Assembly (NCBI RefSeq): GCF_006539885.1
Contig: NZ_BJNW01000013.1
Span: 21,838-85,837 of the forward strand
Direction of reading: 5' to 3'
Length of the DNA stretch: 64,000 bases
From: Kocuria varians
GTDB taxonomy: Bacteria > Actinomycetota > Actinomycetes > Actinomycetales > Micrococcaceae
Numbering within the stretch: the stretch's first letter is position 1; each line of letters begins with the position of its first letter. A program made the translations under genes and the position numbers. Below are positions 1 through 8,407 of this stretch, piece by piece. The notes beneath the pieces were generated by a model. It did no database searches, was not told where the DNA came from, and was given only the letters and a program-made list of their open reading frames with translations.

Positions 1-18
1 GGGGCCGGTGGGGGTCAT
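1..18 (-). CDS. Start of a gene leaving the left edge (partial)
   Basis: Only six codons (MTPTGP) are inside the window. The start is supported by a clear GACGAGGAG ribosome-binding site on the minus strand (complement of 23-31) four to five bases upstream of the ATG at 18-16. Function cannot be told. It is divergent from the membrane protein gene at 211. Confidence 0.5.
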
Positions 19-210
19 GACGCTCCTCGTCTCGTGGACTTCTTCTCGGGCTCTTCTTCTCGTGCTCATCGGCGCGGGCATTGGGCCTGGGCTCTCAGAT
101 GTATTTTCATGAATCATCTGCACTGTGAGTATGCGGCAACAGTGACACGGCGGCGAGTCCGTGGGGTTGGATATCCACAAGAAGACGACGAACGACACCG
201 GGAGACCGCC
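19..210. promoter_or_regulatory. Divergent intergenic promoter region
   Basis: This lies between two divergent starts and contains the most AT-rich stretch of the first kilobase (about 96-135). An inverted repeat CAGATG (96-101) and CATCTG (115-120) with 13 bases between could be an operator. No promoter hexamers are convincing. Confidence 0.3.
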
Positions 211-816
211 ATGCTCAGCAGCCGACGACGCCATCGCAGGGAGCGCGGACACGCGGCGTCCAGGGCGGAGCACGCTCTTGCCGCGGCGTGGGGGTTCGCG
301 GAGGCGACCGGGTTCTTCATCGTCCCGGACGTGTGGCTCTCCGCGGTGGCCATGCGCAGCGTCGGCCGGGGGCTGTCCTGCGTGGGCTCCGCGACCGCCG
401 GGGCGGTGCTCGGCGGCGCCGTGATGCACCGCTGGGGTGCGCGCGTCCCGGCCCGCCGCTCCGCGAGCGTGCTGTCCCGGCTGCCCGCGGTCTCCCCCGC
501 GATGATCACCCGCGTGGAACGCGAGATGCCCGCCCACCGCTACACCGCCGTGCTGCTCGGACCGCTGCGGGGCACTCCCTACAAGCTCTACGCCCGCGCC
601 GCCGGGCTGCAGGGAGACCCGCTTCTGCCGTTCCTCGCGTGGTCCGTCCCCGCCCGGGCACCGCGGTTCGTGCTGGTCACCGCCGGGGTCGGCGGCCTCT
701 CCGAGCTGCTCAGGACCCGCTGCCCGGGACTCCCCGAGGGCACCCGGTGGGCGGTCTTCGCAGCCGGGTGGACGGCGTTCTACGCGTGGTACTTCCGCAC
801 GGTGGGCCGGGACTGA
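211..816 (+). CDS. Conserved membrane protein, VTT/DedA-like
   Basis: A 201-residue protein starting at ATG 211, chosen because GGGAGACC sits just upstream; the longer open frame from 34 begins in AT-rich leader sequence with no good ribosome-binding site. The N-terminus is basic. Hydrophobic segments follow: a FAEATGFFIVPDVW region, a glycine-rich helix (SATAGAVLGGAVMHRW), a central SRLPAVSPAMITRVE loop, and a C-terminal pair around APRFVLVTAGVGG and WAVFAAGWTAFYAWYF. The FAEATxFFIVPDV pattern is one I associate with an uncharacterised family loosely related to VTT/DedA proteins; that link is from memory. It stands alone, with a gap before the convergent dsdA. Confidence 0.65.
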   Translation: MLSSRRRHRRERGHAASRAEHALAAAWGFAEATGFFIVPDVWLSAVAMRSVGRGLSCVGSATAGAVLGGAVMHRWGARVPARRSASVLSRLPAVSPAMITRVEREMPAHRYTAVLLGPLRGTPYKLYARAAGLQGDPLLPFLAWSVPARAPRFVLVTAGVGGLSELLRTRCPGLPEGTRWAVFAAGWTAFYAWYFRTVGRD

Positions 817-960
817 CAGTCCGCTCCCCTGCCGGGCCACACACGTGCAGCCCAGTCCGACGAGGCCCGCGGCGCATCTGCACGATCTGGAACGCGTCCG
901 GCGCGGGCGGGCTTTCCCGCACCGCGCGCCGGCGTGGAGCCCCGGAACGACGTCGCCGCG

Positions 961-2457
961 TCACGCCAGGTAGCGCGCCCGCACCTCCTCCGGCAGCATC
1001 CCGCCGCCGGTCAGCCAGGCCATGTGGGTCGCGGTCGGCGGCACGGTTCGCGCGGTCGCGGTCGTCTCGGCTGCGCCCGTCTCCGGCGCGACGCCCGCGG
1101 ACCCGCCCGTCCCCGGGTCGGCGGCGTGCCCCGGAAGGCCGCGCGCGGCGTCGTCGTCCCCCGTGCCAGCGCCCGCCACCCGGCGGACCGACTCGAGGGC
1201 GGCCGCCGCGGACGGCTCCACGACGATGCCCTCGGCCGCGTTCAGGGCCCTGACCTGCGCGAGCATCTGCTCGTCGGAGGCGGTGACGTACCCGTCCACC
1301 AGGCCCTGCACGGCGCGGCCCACGAAGCCGGAGGGCCGCCCCACCGCGAGGCCGTCCGCGACGGTGCGGGTGGTGAGGCCCAGCTCGGCGACCGAGACGG
1401 TGTCGTGCCGGCCCGTGCGGACTCCCAGCAGCATGCACGGCGCCTGGGTGGGCTCCACGAACACGCAGTGCACGGCGTTGCCGAACTCACGCTTGAGGCC
1501 GTAGGCCACGCCGCCCGGGGCGCCGCCGATCCCGCACGGCAGGTGCACGCACAGGGGGTGCTCCTCGTCCACGGCGATCCCCTGCTCGCGCAGCTGCCGG
1601 GCCACGCGGGCGCCCGCCACGGCGTAGCCGGCGAAGAGGCTCAGGGAGTGCTCGTCGTCCACGAAGTGCACGGTGTCGTCCGCCTCGGCGGCGGCCCGCC
1701 CGGCCGCCACGGCCTCCGTGTAGTCGGTGCTGTGCTCCACGACCTCCACGCCGCGCGAGCGCAGGAGGTCCTTCTTCCACTGCTGCGCGTGCGTGGACAT
1801 GTGCACGGTGGCCTGCAGCCCCAGGGCTGCGGAGATGATGCCGATCGACATCCCCAGGTTGCCGGTGGAGCCCACCACCACGCGGTGCGCGGCCATGAGC
1901 TCGCGGAACGGGGCCGTGGCGAACACGGAGTGGTCGACGACGCCGCCCGCGGGCAGCGGTGCATCGGCACCGGTCTGCGCGGGGAGCGGAGCGTCGGGAA
2001 CGGCCAGCAGCCCGTGCGCCACGGCGAGGGACTCCGCGTACTGCAGCACCTCGTGCACCCCGCCGCGCGCCTTCACGGAACCGCTCACGGGCAGGATGTC
2101 GTCGCGCTTGAGCAGCACCCGCCCGGCCTCCGGGGCCTCGGCCGCACGCCAGGCGGACGCCTCCTGCACGGGCGACTCGATGAGCCCACCCGCCGCGGCG
2201 GTGTCCGGGAACGTGGCGGCGATCCAGGGGCGGAATCGTTCCAGGCGCGCGGCGGCATTGGCCACGATGGCCGGGTCCACGCCGGAGTCCTCCAACCCAC
2301 GGGAACTGTCCCCGGCCGCGGGGTTCCACCAGGTGAGGGGCTCCTCGCGGGCCAGCCGGTCGACGAGCGGGTCCGCGAGCAGGGCGGCGTCGCCCGCGGG
2401 CACGGCGTCGGCTGCCGGCGTGGGGCGGGCGGACGGTTCGGCTCCGTGAGTGGTCAT
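961..2457 (-). CDS. dsdA: D-serine ammonia-lyase
   Basis: A 498-residue PLP enzyme expected to convert D-serine to pyruvate and ammonia in the cytoplasm. The PLP lysine is in SGSVKARGG (Lys129), followed by the phosphate-binding loop GSTGNLGMSIG and the HLPCGIGGAPGG segment, all typical of DsdA fold-type II enzymes. The family is usually about 440 residues. The excess is an Ala/Gly/Thr-rich insertion of about 55 residues near the C-terminus, after ALESVRRVAGAG and before THMAWLTGGG, probably a disordered loop. It starts at ATG 2457, 46 bases from the end of the upstream qsuB-like gene on the same strand, so it may be cotranscribed with the quinate/shikimate genes although the chemistry is unrelated. 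No DsdC or DsdX partner is adjacent. Confidence 0.9.
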   Translation of the reverse strand: MTTHGAEPSARPTPAADAVPAGDAALLADPLVDRLAREEPLTWWNPAAGDSSRGLEDSGVDPAIVANAAARLERFRPWIAATFPDTAAAGGLIESPVQEASAWRAAEAPEAGRVLLKRDDILPVSGSVKARGGVHEVLQYAESLAVAHGLLAVPDAPLPAQTGADAPLPAGGVVDHSVFATAPFRELMAAHRVVVGSTGNLGMSIGIISAALGLQATVHMSTHAQQWKKDLLRSRGVEVVEHSTDYTEAVAAGRAAAEADDTVHFVDDEHSLSLFAGYAVAGARVARQLREQGIAVDEEHPLCVHLPCGIGGAPGGVAYGLKREFGNAVHCVFVEPTQAPCMLLGVRTGRHDTVSVAELGLTTRTVADGLAVGRPSGFVGRAVQGLVDGYVTASDEQMLAQVRALNAAEGIVVEPSAAAALESVRRVAGAGTGDDDAARGLPGHAADPGTGGSAGVAPETGAAETTATARTVPPTATHMAWLTGGGMLPEEVRARYLA

Positions 2458-2503
2458 GAAGTCATCATGGCGTGCGCACGGTGGGAAGGGTCAAGCCGCC
2501 CGC

Positions 2504-4366
2504 CTACCCCTTCCGCGCGAACTCCCGGTACTGCGACGCCAGCCGCACCGGCGCGTTGGGGGCGCCATATCCCTCGTAGCCGTTGCGGCGCTCCACGACC
2601 TCCACGAACACCTCGCCGAGGGTGGGGGTGTAGAAGTGCAGGAACTCGCCGGCGTCGTCGCGGTCGTAGAGCAGGCCGTTGGACTCGAGCAGGGCCACGA
2701 AGTCCGGGTCGAGGTCGAAGCGGGCCACGAGGTCCTCGTAGTAGTTGGTGGGGACGGGCAGGAAGGCGAGGCCGCGGCGTCGTGCCCGCTGGGCCACGGC
2801 GACGATGTCCGAGCACGCGAGCGCGATGTGCTCCGGGTACGCCGCCCCCGTGAACGCCCCCTGCTCCGCGGCCATGGGCGCCACGTTGAGCGGGATGCGC
2901 ACCACCCCGCCGGCGGAGCGCATGACCTGCGAGCGCACGAGCCCGGAGGGTCCCGCCACGTCCTGGGAGGGTGCGGGGTGCAGGTCGAGCAGGGAGGTCA
3001 GGAACAGGACGGCCTCGTCGTAGTGCTGCCACGGCTGCGCGAGGTTCACGTGGTCCACGCCGGTGAACAGGGACTCGGGGGCGCCCTCGCGGGGGTCCGC
3101 GCCGAACTCGACGAGCCACGGCGGCACGCCGCGGTCCCCCGTGGGGCCGAAGAAGATCTCCGTGCCGTCCGGGGCGACGACGCCGTGCAGCACGGTCTCG
3201 TCCGGCAGCTGCGCGCGGTCCACGGTCTGGGCGAGCAGGCGCTGCGCTCGGTAGGCGGCGACGTCCGGGTCCGTGACCTGGACGCCGAGCGCCGCGAGCC
3301 GCGTGGGCTGCGCGGAGTCCCGCGAGTCCTCGGAGACGATGATCCGCACCGGCCCCTGGGCCCACACCTGCACCTGGTCCTTGGAGCGGTGGTGCCCGGC
3401 GAGCGCGAACCCGAGCTGGTGCAGCATGCGCGTCACGTGCCCGAGCTCGCGGGTGCGCAGCTCCAGGAAGTCCCACGCCCGCGGCGCCTGGGGCGCGGGC
3501 AGGTCCGTGAGCACCAGCGGCGGCCGGTCCGGATCCCCTCCGGCCTCGCGCACGGCGTCCGCGGTCTGGTCCTCGAGCCAGCGCAGGGAGCGCAGCCCGT
3601 CCACGGCGGTGCGGTGCACGTCCGCCTGGCGGAACGAGTCGTTGAAGATCTCCAGGGAGACGGGACCCGCGTAGCCGGTCTCGTGCAGCCGCCCGAGCAG
3701 GTCCACGAGGTCGAAGTCCCCCTCCCCCGGGAACACCCGGTGGTGGCGGGACCACGAGAGCACGTCCTGCGTGAGCAGGGGCGCGTCCGCGAGCTGCACG
3801 AAGAAGATCTTGCGGGGGTCGCACGCCTCCACGCCCTCCACGGTGTCCCCGCGGGAGAAGATGTGGAAGCTGTCCAGGCACGTGCCCACCCGGGGGTGGT
3901 CCGCGAGCTCCACGATGCGGTGGGCGTGGCGCCACGTGTTCACGTGCGCGCCCCACGCGAGCGCCTCGTACGCGAGGTCGATCCCGTACTCGTCCGCCAC
4001 GTCACCGGCCGCGCGCAGCTGCTCGGCAATGGCGGCGTCGTCCTCCAGCACACCCGTGGCCACGTTCGAGCACACCAGCAGCACGGAGGTGCCCAGCCGG
4101 TTCATGAGTTCGCACTTGGCGCGCAGCCGCCGCAGCGAGTCCGGGAACGCCTCCGGGGCCACCTCCACGCCGTCGCGGAAGGGCTGGTACATGTCCAGGG
4201 ACAGCCCCAGCTCGGCGGCGAGTTCGCGCAGCTGCTCCGGGGAGGACGGCGAGACCACGAGGTCCGGCTCGAAGACCTCCACGCCGTCGAAACCCGCGGC
4301 CGCGGCGGCGCGCATCTTCTCCTCCAGCGTCCCGGACAGGCACACCGTGGCGATGCTGGTCCTCAC
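2504..4366 (-). CDS. qsuB: 3-dehydroshikimate dehydratase, QsuB/QuiC1-type with HPPD-like C-terminal domain
   Basis: A 620-residue two-domain enzyme converting 3-dehydroshikimate to protocatechuate. Residues about 1-280 form a sugar-isomerase-type TIM barrel, with likely metal ligands in EALAWGAHVN, CLDSFHIF and SLEIFND. Residues about 300-620 are a 4-hydroxyphenylpyruvate-dioxygenase-like VOC half, keeping the two His (DHVNL, EHIAL) and the Glu (VFVEVV) of the metal triad. The length matches Corynebacterium QsuB. The start is GTG 4366, in the sequence GTGA, which overlaps the stop of the upstream dehydrogenase by 4 bases. The open frame extends further upstream, but that part is antisense-like arginine/glycine-rich shadow. 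It is translationally coupled to the qsuD-like gene, and dsdA follows. Confidence 0.9.
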   Translation of the reverse strand: MRTSIATVCLSGTLEEKMRAAAAAGFDGVEVFEPDLVVSPSSPEQLRELAAELGLSLDMYQPFRDGVEVAPEAFPDSLRRLRAKCELMNRLGTSVLLVCSNVATGVLEDDAAIAEQLRAAGDVADEYGIDLAYEALAWGAHVNTWRHAHRIVELADHPRVGTCLDSFHIFSRGDTVEGVEACDPRKIFFVQLADAPLLTQDVLSWSRHHRVFPGEGDFDLVDLLGRLHETGYAGPVSLEIFNDSFRQADVHRTAVDGLRSLRWLEDQTADAVREAGGDPDRPPLVLTDLPAPQAPRAWDFLELRTRELGHVTRMLHQLGFALAGHHRSKDQVQVWAQGPVRIIVSEDSRDSAQPTRLAALGVQVTDPDVAAYRAQRLLAQTVDRAQLPDETVLHGVVAPDGTEIFFGPTGDRGVPPWLVEFGADPREGAPESLFTGVDHVNLAQPWQHYDEAVLFLTSLLDLHPAPSQDVAGPSGLVRSQVMRSAGGVVRIPLNVAPMAAEQGAFTGAAYPEHIALACSDIVAVAQRARRRGLAFLPVPTNYYEDLVARFDLDPDFVALLESNGLLYDRDDAGEFLHFYTPTLGEVFVEVVERRNGYEGYGAPNAPVRLASQYREFARKG

Positions 4367-5319
4367 AGGGCACCGCCCTCGACGGCGCGGCCCGAGTCCG
4401 TGGCCGCGGGCGCCTCCACCGGGACCGTGCCCGGGGCATCCACGCCGGGGGTGTCCTGGCCCGTGAGCTCCAGGAAGTGCGCGCGCATCCGGGCACTGTC
4501 CGGGGTCTCCCCGGTGATCAGCGCGAACGCGTCCACGGCCTGCCCCACCGCCATGTGCCCGCCGTCCAGGACCTGGCAGCCCAGGTCCCGCGCGGCCCGC
4601 ACGAGAGGGGTGTCCATGGGCAGGTAGACCACGTCCGCGACCCAGTGCTCGGCGCGCAGCAGACCCAGGTCGAACGGCGCCCCCGGGTGGTGGTGCATGC
4701 CCACGGGGGTCGCGTTGACCACGCCGTCCGCGGCGGCGATCCGCTCGGGGGCCTGCTCGGCGCTGATCGCCTCGACCGTGGCGTCCGGGTAGCGGGCGGC
4801 CAGCTCCTCGGCACGCTCCGCGGCGCGCGAGAGGTCCATGTCCACGAGGGACAGCCGCTGCGCCCCCAGGTCCAGCAGCGCCTCGGCCACCGCGGAACCG
4901 GCCCCGCCCGAGCCGAACTGCACCACGCGACCCACCGTGACGCCGTCGAGCCCGTGCTCGAAGCCGCGGGTGAAGCCCGAGCAGTCCGTGTTGAACCCCC
5001 CGAACTTCCCGTCCCGGATCAGCACGGTGTTCACCGCCTGGATGGCCCGGGCCTGCGGGTCGATCTCGTCCAGGTGCTCCAGCACCAGCTGCTTGCACGG
5101 GTGGGTGATGTTGAACGCGTTGAACCCCAGGTCACGCCCCGCGCGCAGCAGCTCGCCCACGTCCACGCCCGGGCGCCCGATCACCGCGAGATCCACGGGC
5201 CGGTAGAGGTAGCGCAGGCCGTGGTGGTCCGCCTCGTGCTCGTGCATGGGTGGGGTGAGGCTCTCGGTGATGCCGTCACCGATCAGCCCCACCAGGTAGG
5301 ACTCGCTGCGAGTGGACAT
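4363..5319 (-). CDS. qsuD: Quinate/shikimate dehydrogenase
   Basis: A 318-residue AroE-fold protein that should oxidise quinate or shikimate, producing the substrate of the next enzyme. It shows the substrate segment SLTPPMHE, catalytic Lys76 in NITHPCKQ, Asp112 in FNTDCSG, and the nucleotide loop GSGGAG (136-141). Motifs HHHPGAPFD, VADVVYLPMDT and GHMAVGQAVDAF fit the catabolic QsuD subgroup. Catabolic rather than biosynthetic use is inferred from coupling to qsuB and from the adjacent IclR regulator and MHS transporter. The start ATG 5319 follows a GAAGGAACCCC-type site. The stop overlaps the qsuB start. Confidence 0.88.
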   Translation of the reverse strand: MSTRSESYLVGLIGDGITESLTPPMHEHEADHHGLRYLYRPVDLAVIGRPGVDVGELLRAGRDLGFNAFNITHPCKQLVLEHLDEIDPQARAIQAVNTVLIRDGKFGGFNTDCSGFTRGFEHGLDGVTVGRVVQFGSGGAGSAVAEALLDLGAQRLSLVDMDLSRAAERAEELAARYPDATVEAISAEQAPERIAAADGVVNATPVGMHHHPGAPFDLGLLRAEHWVADVVYLPMDTPLVRAARDLGCQVLDGGHMAVGQAVDAFALITGETPDSARMRAHFLELTGQDTPGVDAPGTVPVEAPAATDSGRAVEGGAL

Positions 5320-5358
5320 GGGGTTCCTTCCGGAGAAAACGTGTGGGTTCGGGAGCCG

Positions 5359-6321
5359 TCAGCGGCGCTGCGGCAGCACCGCCGCGAGCCGGTCCGCGGC
5401 CTGCCGGAGCAGCGGCACGTGGTCCACCAGCGCCTGCGGGTCGCAGCGGTGGACGGGGGCGGCCAGGGCGAGGGCGGCGCGCACGGGAGCCCCCGGGGAG
5501 ACCACGGGCACGGCCAGGGCGGCCATGGCGTCGTCGTGCTCCTGGTCCTGCAGGGCCCAGCCCTGCTCCCGGACCCGCTCCAGCTCCGTGCGCAGGGCGT
5601 CCCGGTCCGTGAGCGAGCGCTCCGTGCGGGCGGGCAGGTCCAGGGTCTCGACCAGGTGCTCGCGAAGCTGCGGCTCCGAGAACGCGAGCAGCACCCGGCC
5701 CAGCGCGGAGGTGTGCAGCTCCCCGCGGTCCCCCGGATCCGTGGTGGTGCGGTGGTGCGGGCCGTCCACGGTGTGCACGGTGAGGAACCGGTCCCCGTCC
5801 AGCACGGCCAGTAGGCAGCTCTCGCCGGTGGCCTCCACGACCTCGCGCATCACCGGCAGGGCGGTACCGGCCCAGCCGCGCGCCGAGGCCACCTTCTGCC
5901 CCATCGCGAAGAGCAGCACGCCCAGCCGGTAGCGCTTCGTCTCCGGCTCGAACTCCGCGTACCCGGCGTCCACGAGCGTGGCCAGCAGCCGGTAGCACGT
6001 GCTGAACGCGAGCCCCGAGTCCGCGACGAGCTGCCCGGCGGTCGCCCCCTCCGGGTGGTCCCCGAGCAGCTGCAGCAGCGCGAGACCCTTGCGGACCGTG
6101 CCGGAGCGGTCGCCGGAGCGCGGTGTGCCGCGGGTTGTGGGGGACGACGACGCCGCGGCGCTGGTGGGCGCGGCGGGCTGAGTCGTCGCTGTGCCGGGGA
6201 CGGGTCCCGGTACCGCGCCGCTCGGCGTCGTGATGTCCGACGTCGTGCCGCTCGGCGTTGTGCTGGCGGCGGCCGCGCCGTCCGAGGGCACGGCAGACCC
6301 CGGCGCGGGTGGGGTGTTCAC
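5359..6321 (-). CDS. IclR-family regulator of the quinate/shikimate block
   Basis: A 320-residue regulator. The first 70 or so residues are a Pro/Ala/Thr/Ser-rich linker not typical of the family. Then comes a winged helix-turn-helix (VRKGLALLQLLGDHPEGA, SGLAFSTCYRLLATLV) and an IclR effector domain (WAGTALPVMREVVEATGES to the end). I chose GTG 6321 because AGGAGTC lies 4-5 bases upstream; the longer frame from 6447 would read through the divergent promoter. It lies upstream of qsuD on the same strand and divergent to the transporter at 6489, so it probably controls both through the 6322-6488 region. The effector is likely a quinate/shikimate-pathway intermediate; that is inference. Confidence 0.85.
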   Translation of the reverse strand: MNTPPAPGSAVPSDGAAAASTTPSGTTSDITTPSGAVPGPVPGTATTQPAAPTSAAASSSPTTRGTPRSGDRSGTVRKGLALLQLLGDHPEGATAGQLVADSGLAFSTCYRLLATLVDAGYAEFEPETKRYRLGVLLFAMGQKVASARGWAGTALPVMREVVEATGESCLLAVLDGDRFLTVHTVDGPHHRTTTDPGDRGELHTSALGRVLLAFSEPQLREHLVETLDLPARTERSLTDRDALRTELERVREQGWALQDQEHDDAMAALAVPVVSPGAPVRAALALAAPVHRCDPQALVDHVPLLRQAADRLAAVLPQRR

Positions 6322-6488
6322 GACGGACTCCTGACTGCTGCGGGCACACCCCGGGAGGGGCGGGAACGGACGAGGCACTTGACGAACAGTGTGACCCACA
6401 CCATGCTTTCTTTCAAGCATTCGGAAGTCATTTTCATTATTCAGCAACTATGCGCCGCGCTGCCCCCTTCACCCGTTAGGACACGCTC
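6322..6488. promoter_or_regulatory. Divergent promoter/operator region between IclR gene and MHS transporter
   Basis: An AT-rich island in GC-rich DNA. It contains the inverted repeat ATGCTT (6403-6408), six bases, AAGCAT (6415-6420), the right size for an IclR-family operator. TTGACG at 6379-6384 may be a -35 element, but the corresponding -10 is weak. Confidence 0.5.
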
Positions 6489-7929
6489 ATGACCACGACC
6501 CCGGCACCGGGCGGTCCCGGCCGCCCACCGGGCACCGCGGCAGGCCCCGCCGCGGCGCACACCGGCCCCGTCAAGACGCCCAAGAAGGCCGCTCTGGCCA
6601 GCTGGGTGGGCTCTGCCCTGGAGTACTACGACTTCGCGGTGTACGGCACGGCCGCCGCGCTCGTGCTCAACCACCTGTTCTTCCCGAAGGACACCTCTCC
6701 CGGCATGGGGATCCTGTTCGCCATGGGAACGGTGGGCGTCGCGTACATCGTGCGCCCACTCGGAGCGCTCGTCATGGGACCGTTGGGCGACCGCCTGGGA
6801 CGCAAGTTCGTGCTCATGCTGACGCTGTTCCTCATGGGCGGCTCCACGTTCGCCGTCGGCTGCCTGCCCACCTACGGCCAGGTGGGGATGCTCGCCCCCG
6901 TGCTGCTGGTGCTGTGCCGCGTGATCCAGGGGCTCTCGGCCTCCGGGGAGCAGGCGAGCGCGATCTCGGTGTCCCTGGAGCACGCCGACGACCGCCACCG
7001 CGCCGTCACCACCTCGTGGACGCTGCAGGGCACCCAGTTCGGGACCCTGCTGGCCACCGCCGTGTTCATCCCGTTCACGCTGCTGCTCTCCGAGGAGCAG
7101 CTCTTCAGCTGGGGCTGGCGCGTGCCGTTCTGGATCTCCGCCGTGGTGGTGCTGACCGCGTACCTGATCCGCCGCCACCTGGAGGAGCCGCCCGCCTTCG
7201 AGGACGCCCAGCAGGAGATGCCGGACGAGAAGCCCGCGACCCCGCTGTCCGTGATGTTCAAGTACCACAGGGCCGCGGTGCTGCGGATCGCCGCCGCCGC
7301 GCTCATCAACACGGTGAACGTGGTGTTCCTGGTGTGGTCCCTGTCCTTCGCGACCTCCGTGGTGGGCCTGGAGCGCTCCACGATGCTGTGGGTCTCCGTG
7401 CTCGCCAACTTCGTGGCCCTGTTCACGATCCCCGCGTGGGCCATGCTCGCGGACCGGATCGGGCGCAAGCCGGTGTTCATCGCCGGTGTGTTCGGCTCCG
7501 CGCTGATGATGTTCCCCCTACCTGGCCGCGGTCTCCGCCGGAAACTGGGTCCTGATCTTCGTCCTGGGCGCACTGCTCTCCGGCGTGCTGTACTCCATGG
7601 CGAACGGCGTGTGGCCGGCGTTCTACGCGGAGATGTTCCCCACCCGGGTGCGCGTCTCCGGCCTGGCGCTCGGCACGCAGATCGGCTTCGCGATCTCCGG
7701 CGGCATCACCCCCATCCTCGCCACCGCGGTGTCCGGCGCGCAGGGCGACAACTGGTTCAACGTGGCCCTGGTGGTCTGCGGCGCGGCGCTGCTCTCCGCG
7801 ATCGCCGCCTTCACCGCCAAGGAGACGAAGTCCCGGTCCCTGCGGGAGATCGACAACCTCCACACGAGCCGCACGGAGGCCCTGGAGATCATCACCCTCG
7901 ACAAGCAGGGCGTGGGGCACCGCCGCTGA
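6489..7929 (+). pseudogene. MHS-family shikimate/quinate transporter, frameshifted
   Basis: A major-facilitator protein of the metabolite:H+ symporter type, the expected importer for the adjacent catabolic enzymes. Signature segments are SALEYYDFAVYG, GPLGDRLGRK, and RVIQGLSASGEQ. The reading frame breaks in a run of five C at about 7514-7518, after ALMMFP. Removing one C restores YLAAVSAGNWV and then LLSGVLYSMANG, ending at the stop at 7927-7929, with about 479 residues in total, normal for the family. As written, the ribosome would leave the frame about two thirds through and read to 8246. It is either a true inactivating insertion in a homopolymer or a sequencing error. Confidence 0.85.
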
Positions 7930-7953
7930 TCCCGGTTCGTGCCCCTTCCTCCC

Positions 7954-8004
7954 ACGACGACGCCGCGGGGCCCGGGTTCTCCCCGGTCACCGCGGCGTCG
8001 TCGT
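7954..8004. terminator. Bidirectional hairpin terminator
   Basis: Perfect 15-bp arms, ACGACGACGCCGCGG at 7954-7968 and its complement at 7990-8004, with a 21-base loop, between the convergent transporter and rbsD. Both arms are copies of the recurrent GACGACGACGCCG motif. Confidence 0.8.
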
Positions 8005-8023
8005 TCCATGCCGTCGGGCCGGC

Positions 8024-8407
8024 TCAGAAGGGCACGCCGCTGCGCAGCGCGATGTTCGCGTACGGGGTGCACTCTCCGGTGCGGACGATCAGCTTGGCGC
8101 GGGCGAGCATGGTCTTCAGCTCCTCGTGGGGAACCTCCTGCACGGGGCACGCGAGGTCCGACCACCACTGCTCGGCCGCCCCGCCGCGGGCCTCCTGCGC
8201 CACGGTGGCCCCCTCGATCTGCAGGGCCTCCGTGACCGCGGCGTAGACGTCCACGAAGCGCGGGATGCCGGCCACCAGGGTGAGGTCCACGACGGCGTCG
8301 GAAACGGGCAGGGGCATGCCCGCGTCCACGAGGAACGTCAGGTCCGTGTGGCCCAGCAGCGAGAGCCTGCGGTTCAGTTCCGGGTTCAGGATCCTGCGCT
8401 TCAGCAT
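8024..8407 (-). CDS. rbsD: D-ribose pyranase
   Basis: A 127-residue RbsD/FucU-fold protein that interconverts beta-pyranose and beta-furanose forms of ribose so that RbsK can use it. Visible family features are the N-terminal LNPELNRRLSLLGHTD segment with the catalytic His, DAGMPLP, DLTLVAGIPRF, and the C-terminal VRTGECTPYANIALRSGV. Length is normal. ATG 8407 overlaps the end of rbsK by 7 bases, making it the last gene of the ribose operon. The hairpin at 7954-8004 ends the transcript. Confidence 0.93.
   Translation of the reverse strand: MLKRRILNPELNRRLSLLGHTDLTFLVDAGMPLPVSDAVVDLTLVAGIPRFVDVYAAVTEALQIEGATVAQEARGGAAEQWWSDLACPVQEVPHEELKTMLARAKLIVRTGECTPYANIALRSGVPF

Noticed and set aside
2450..4627. 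725-codon plus-strand open frame
   Set aside because: It mirrors the codon periodicity of qsuB and qsuD on the minus strand and has no recognisable protein features.
6379..6407. TTGACG-17-CATGCT promoter for the MHS transporter
   Set aside because: The -10 matches only three of six consensus bases; kept as a region, not a promoter call.
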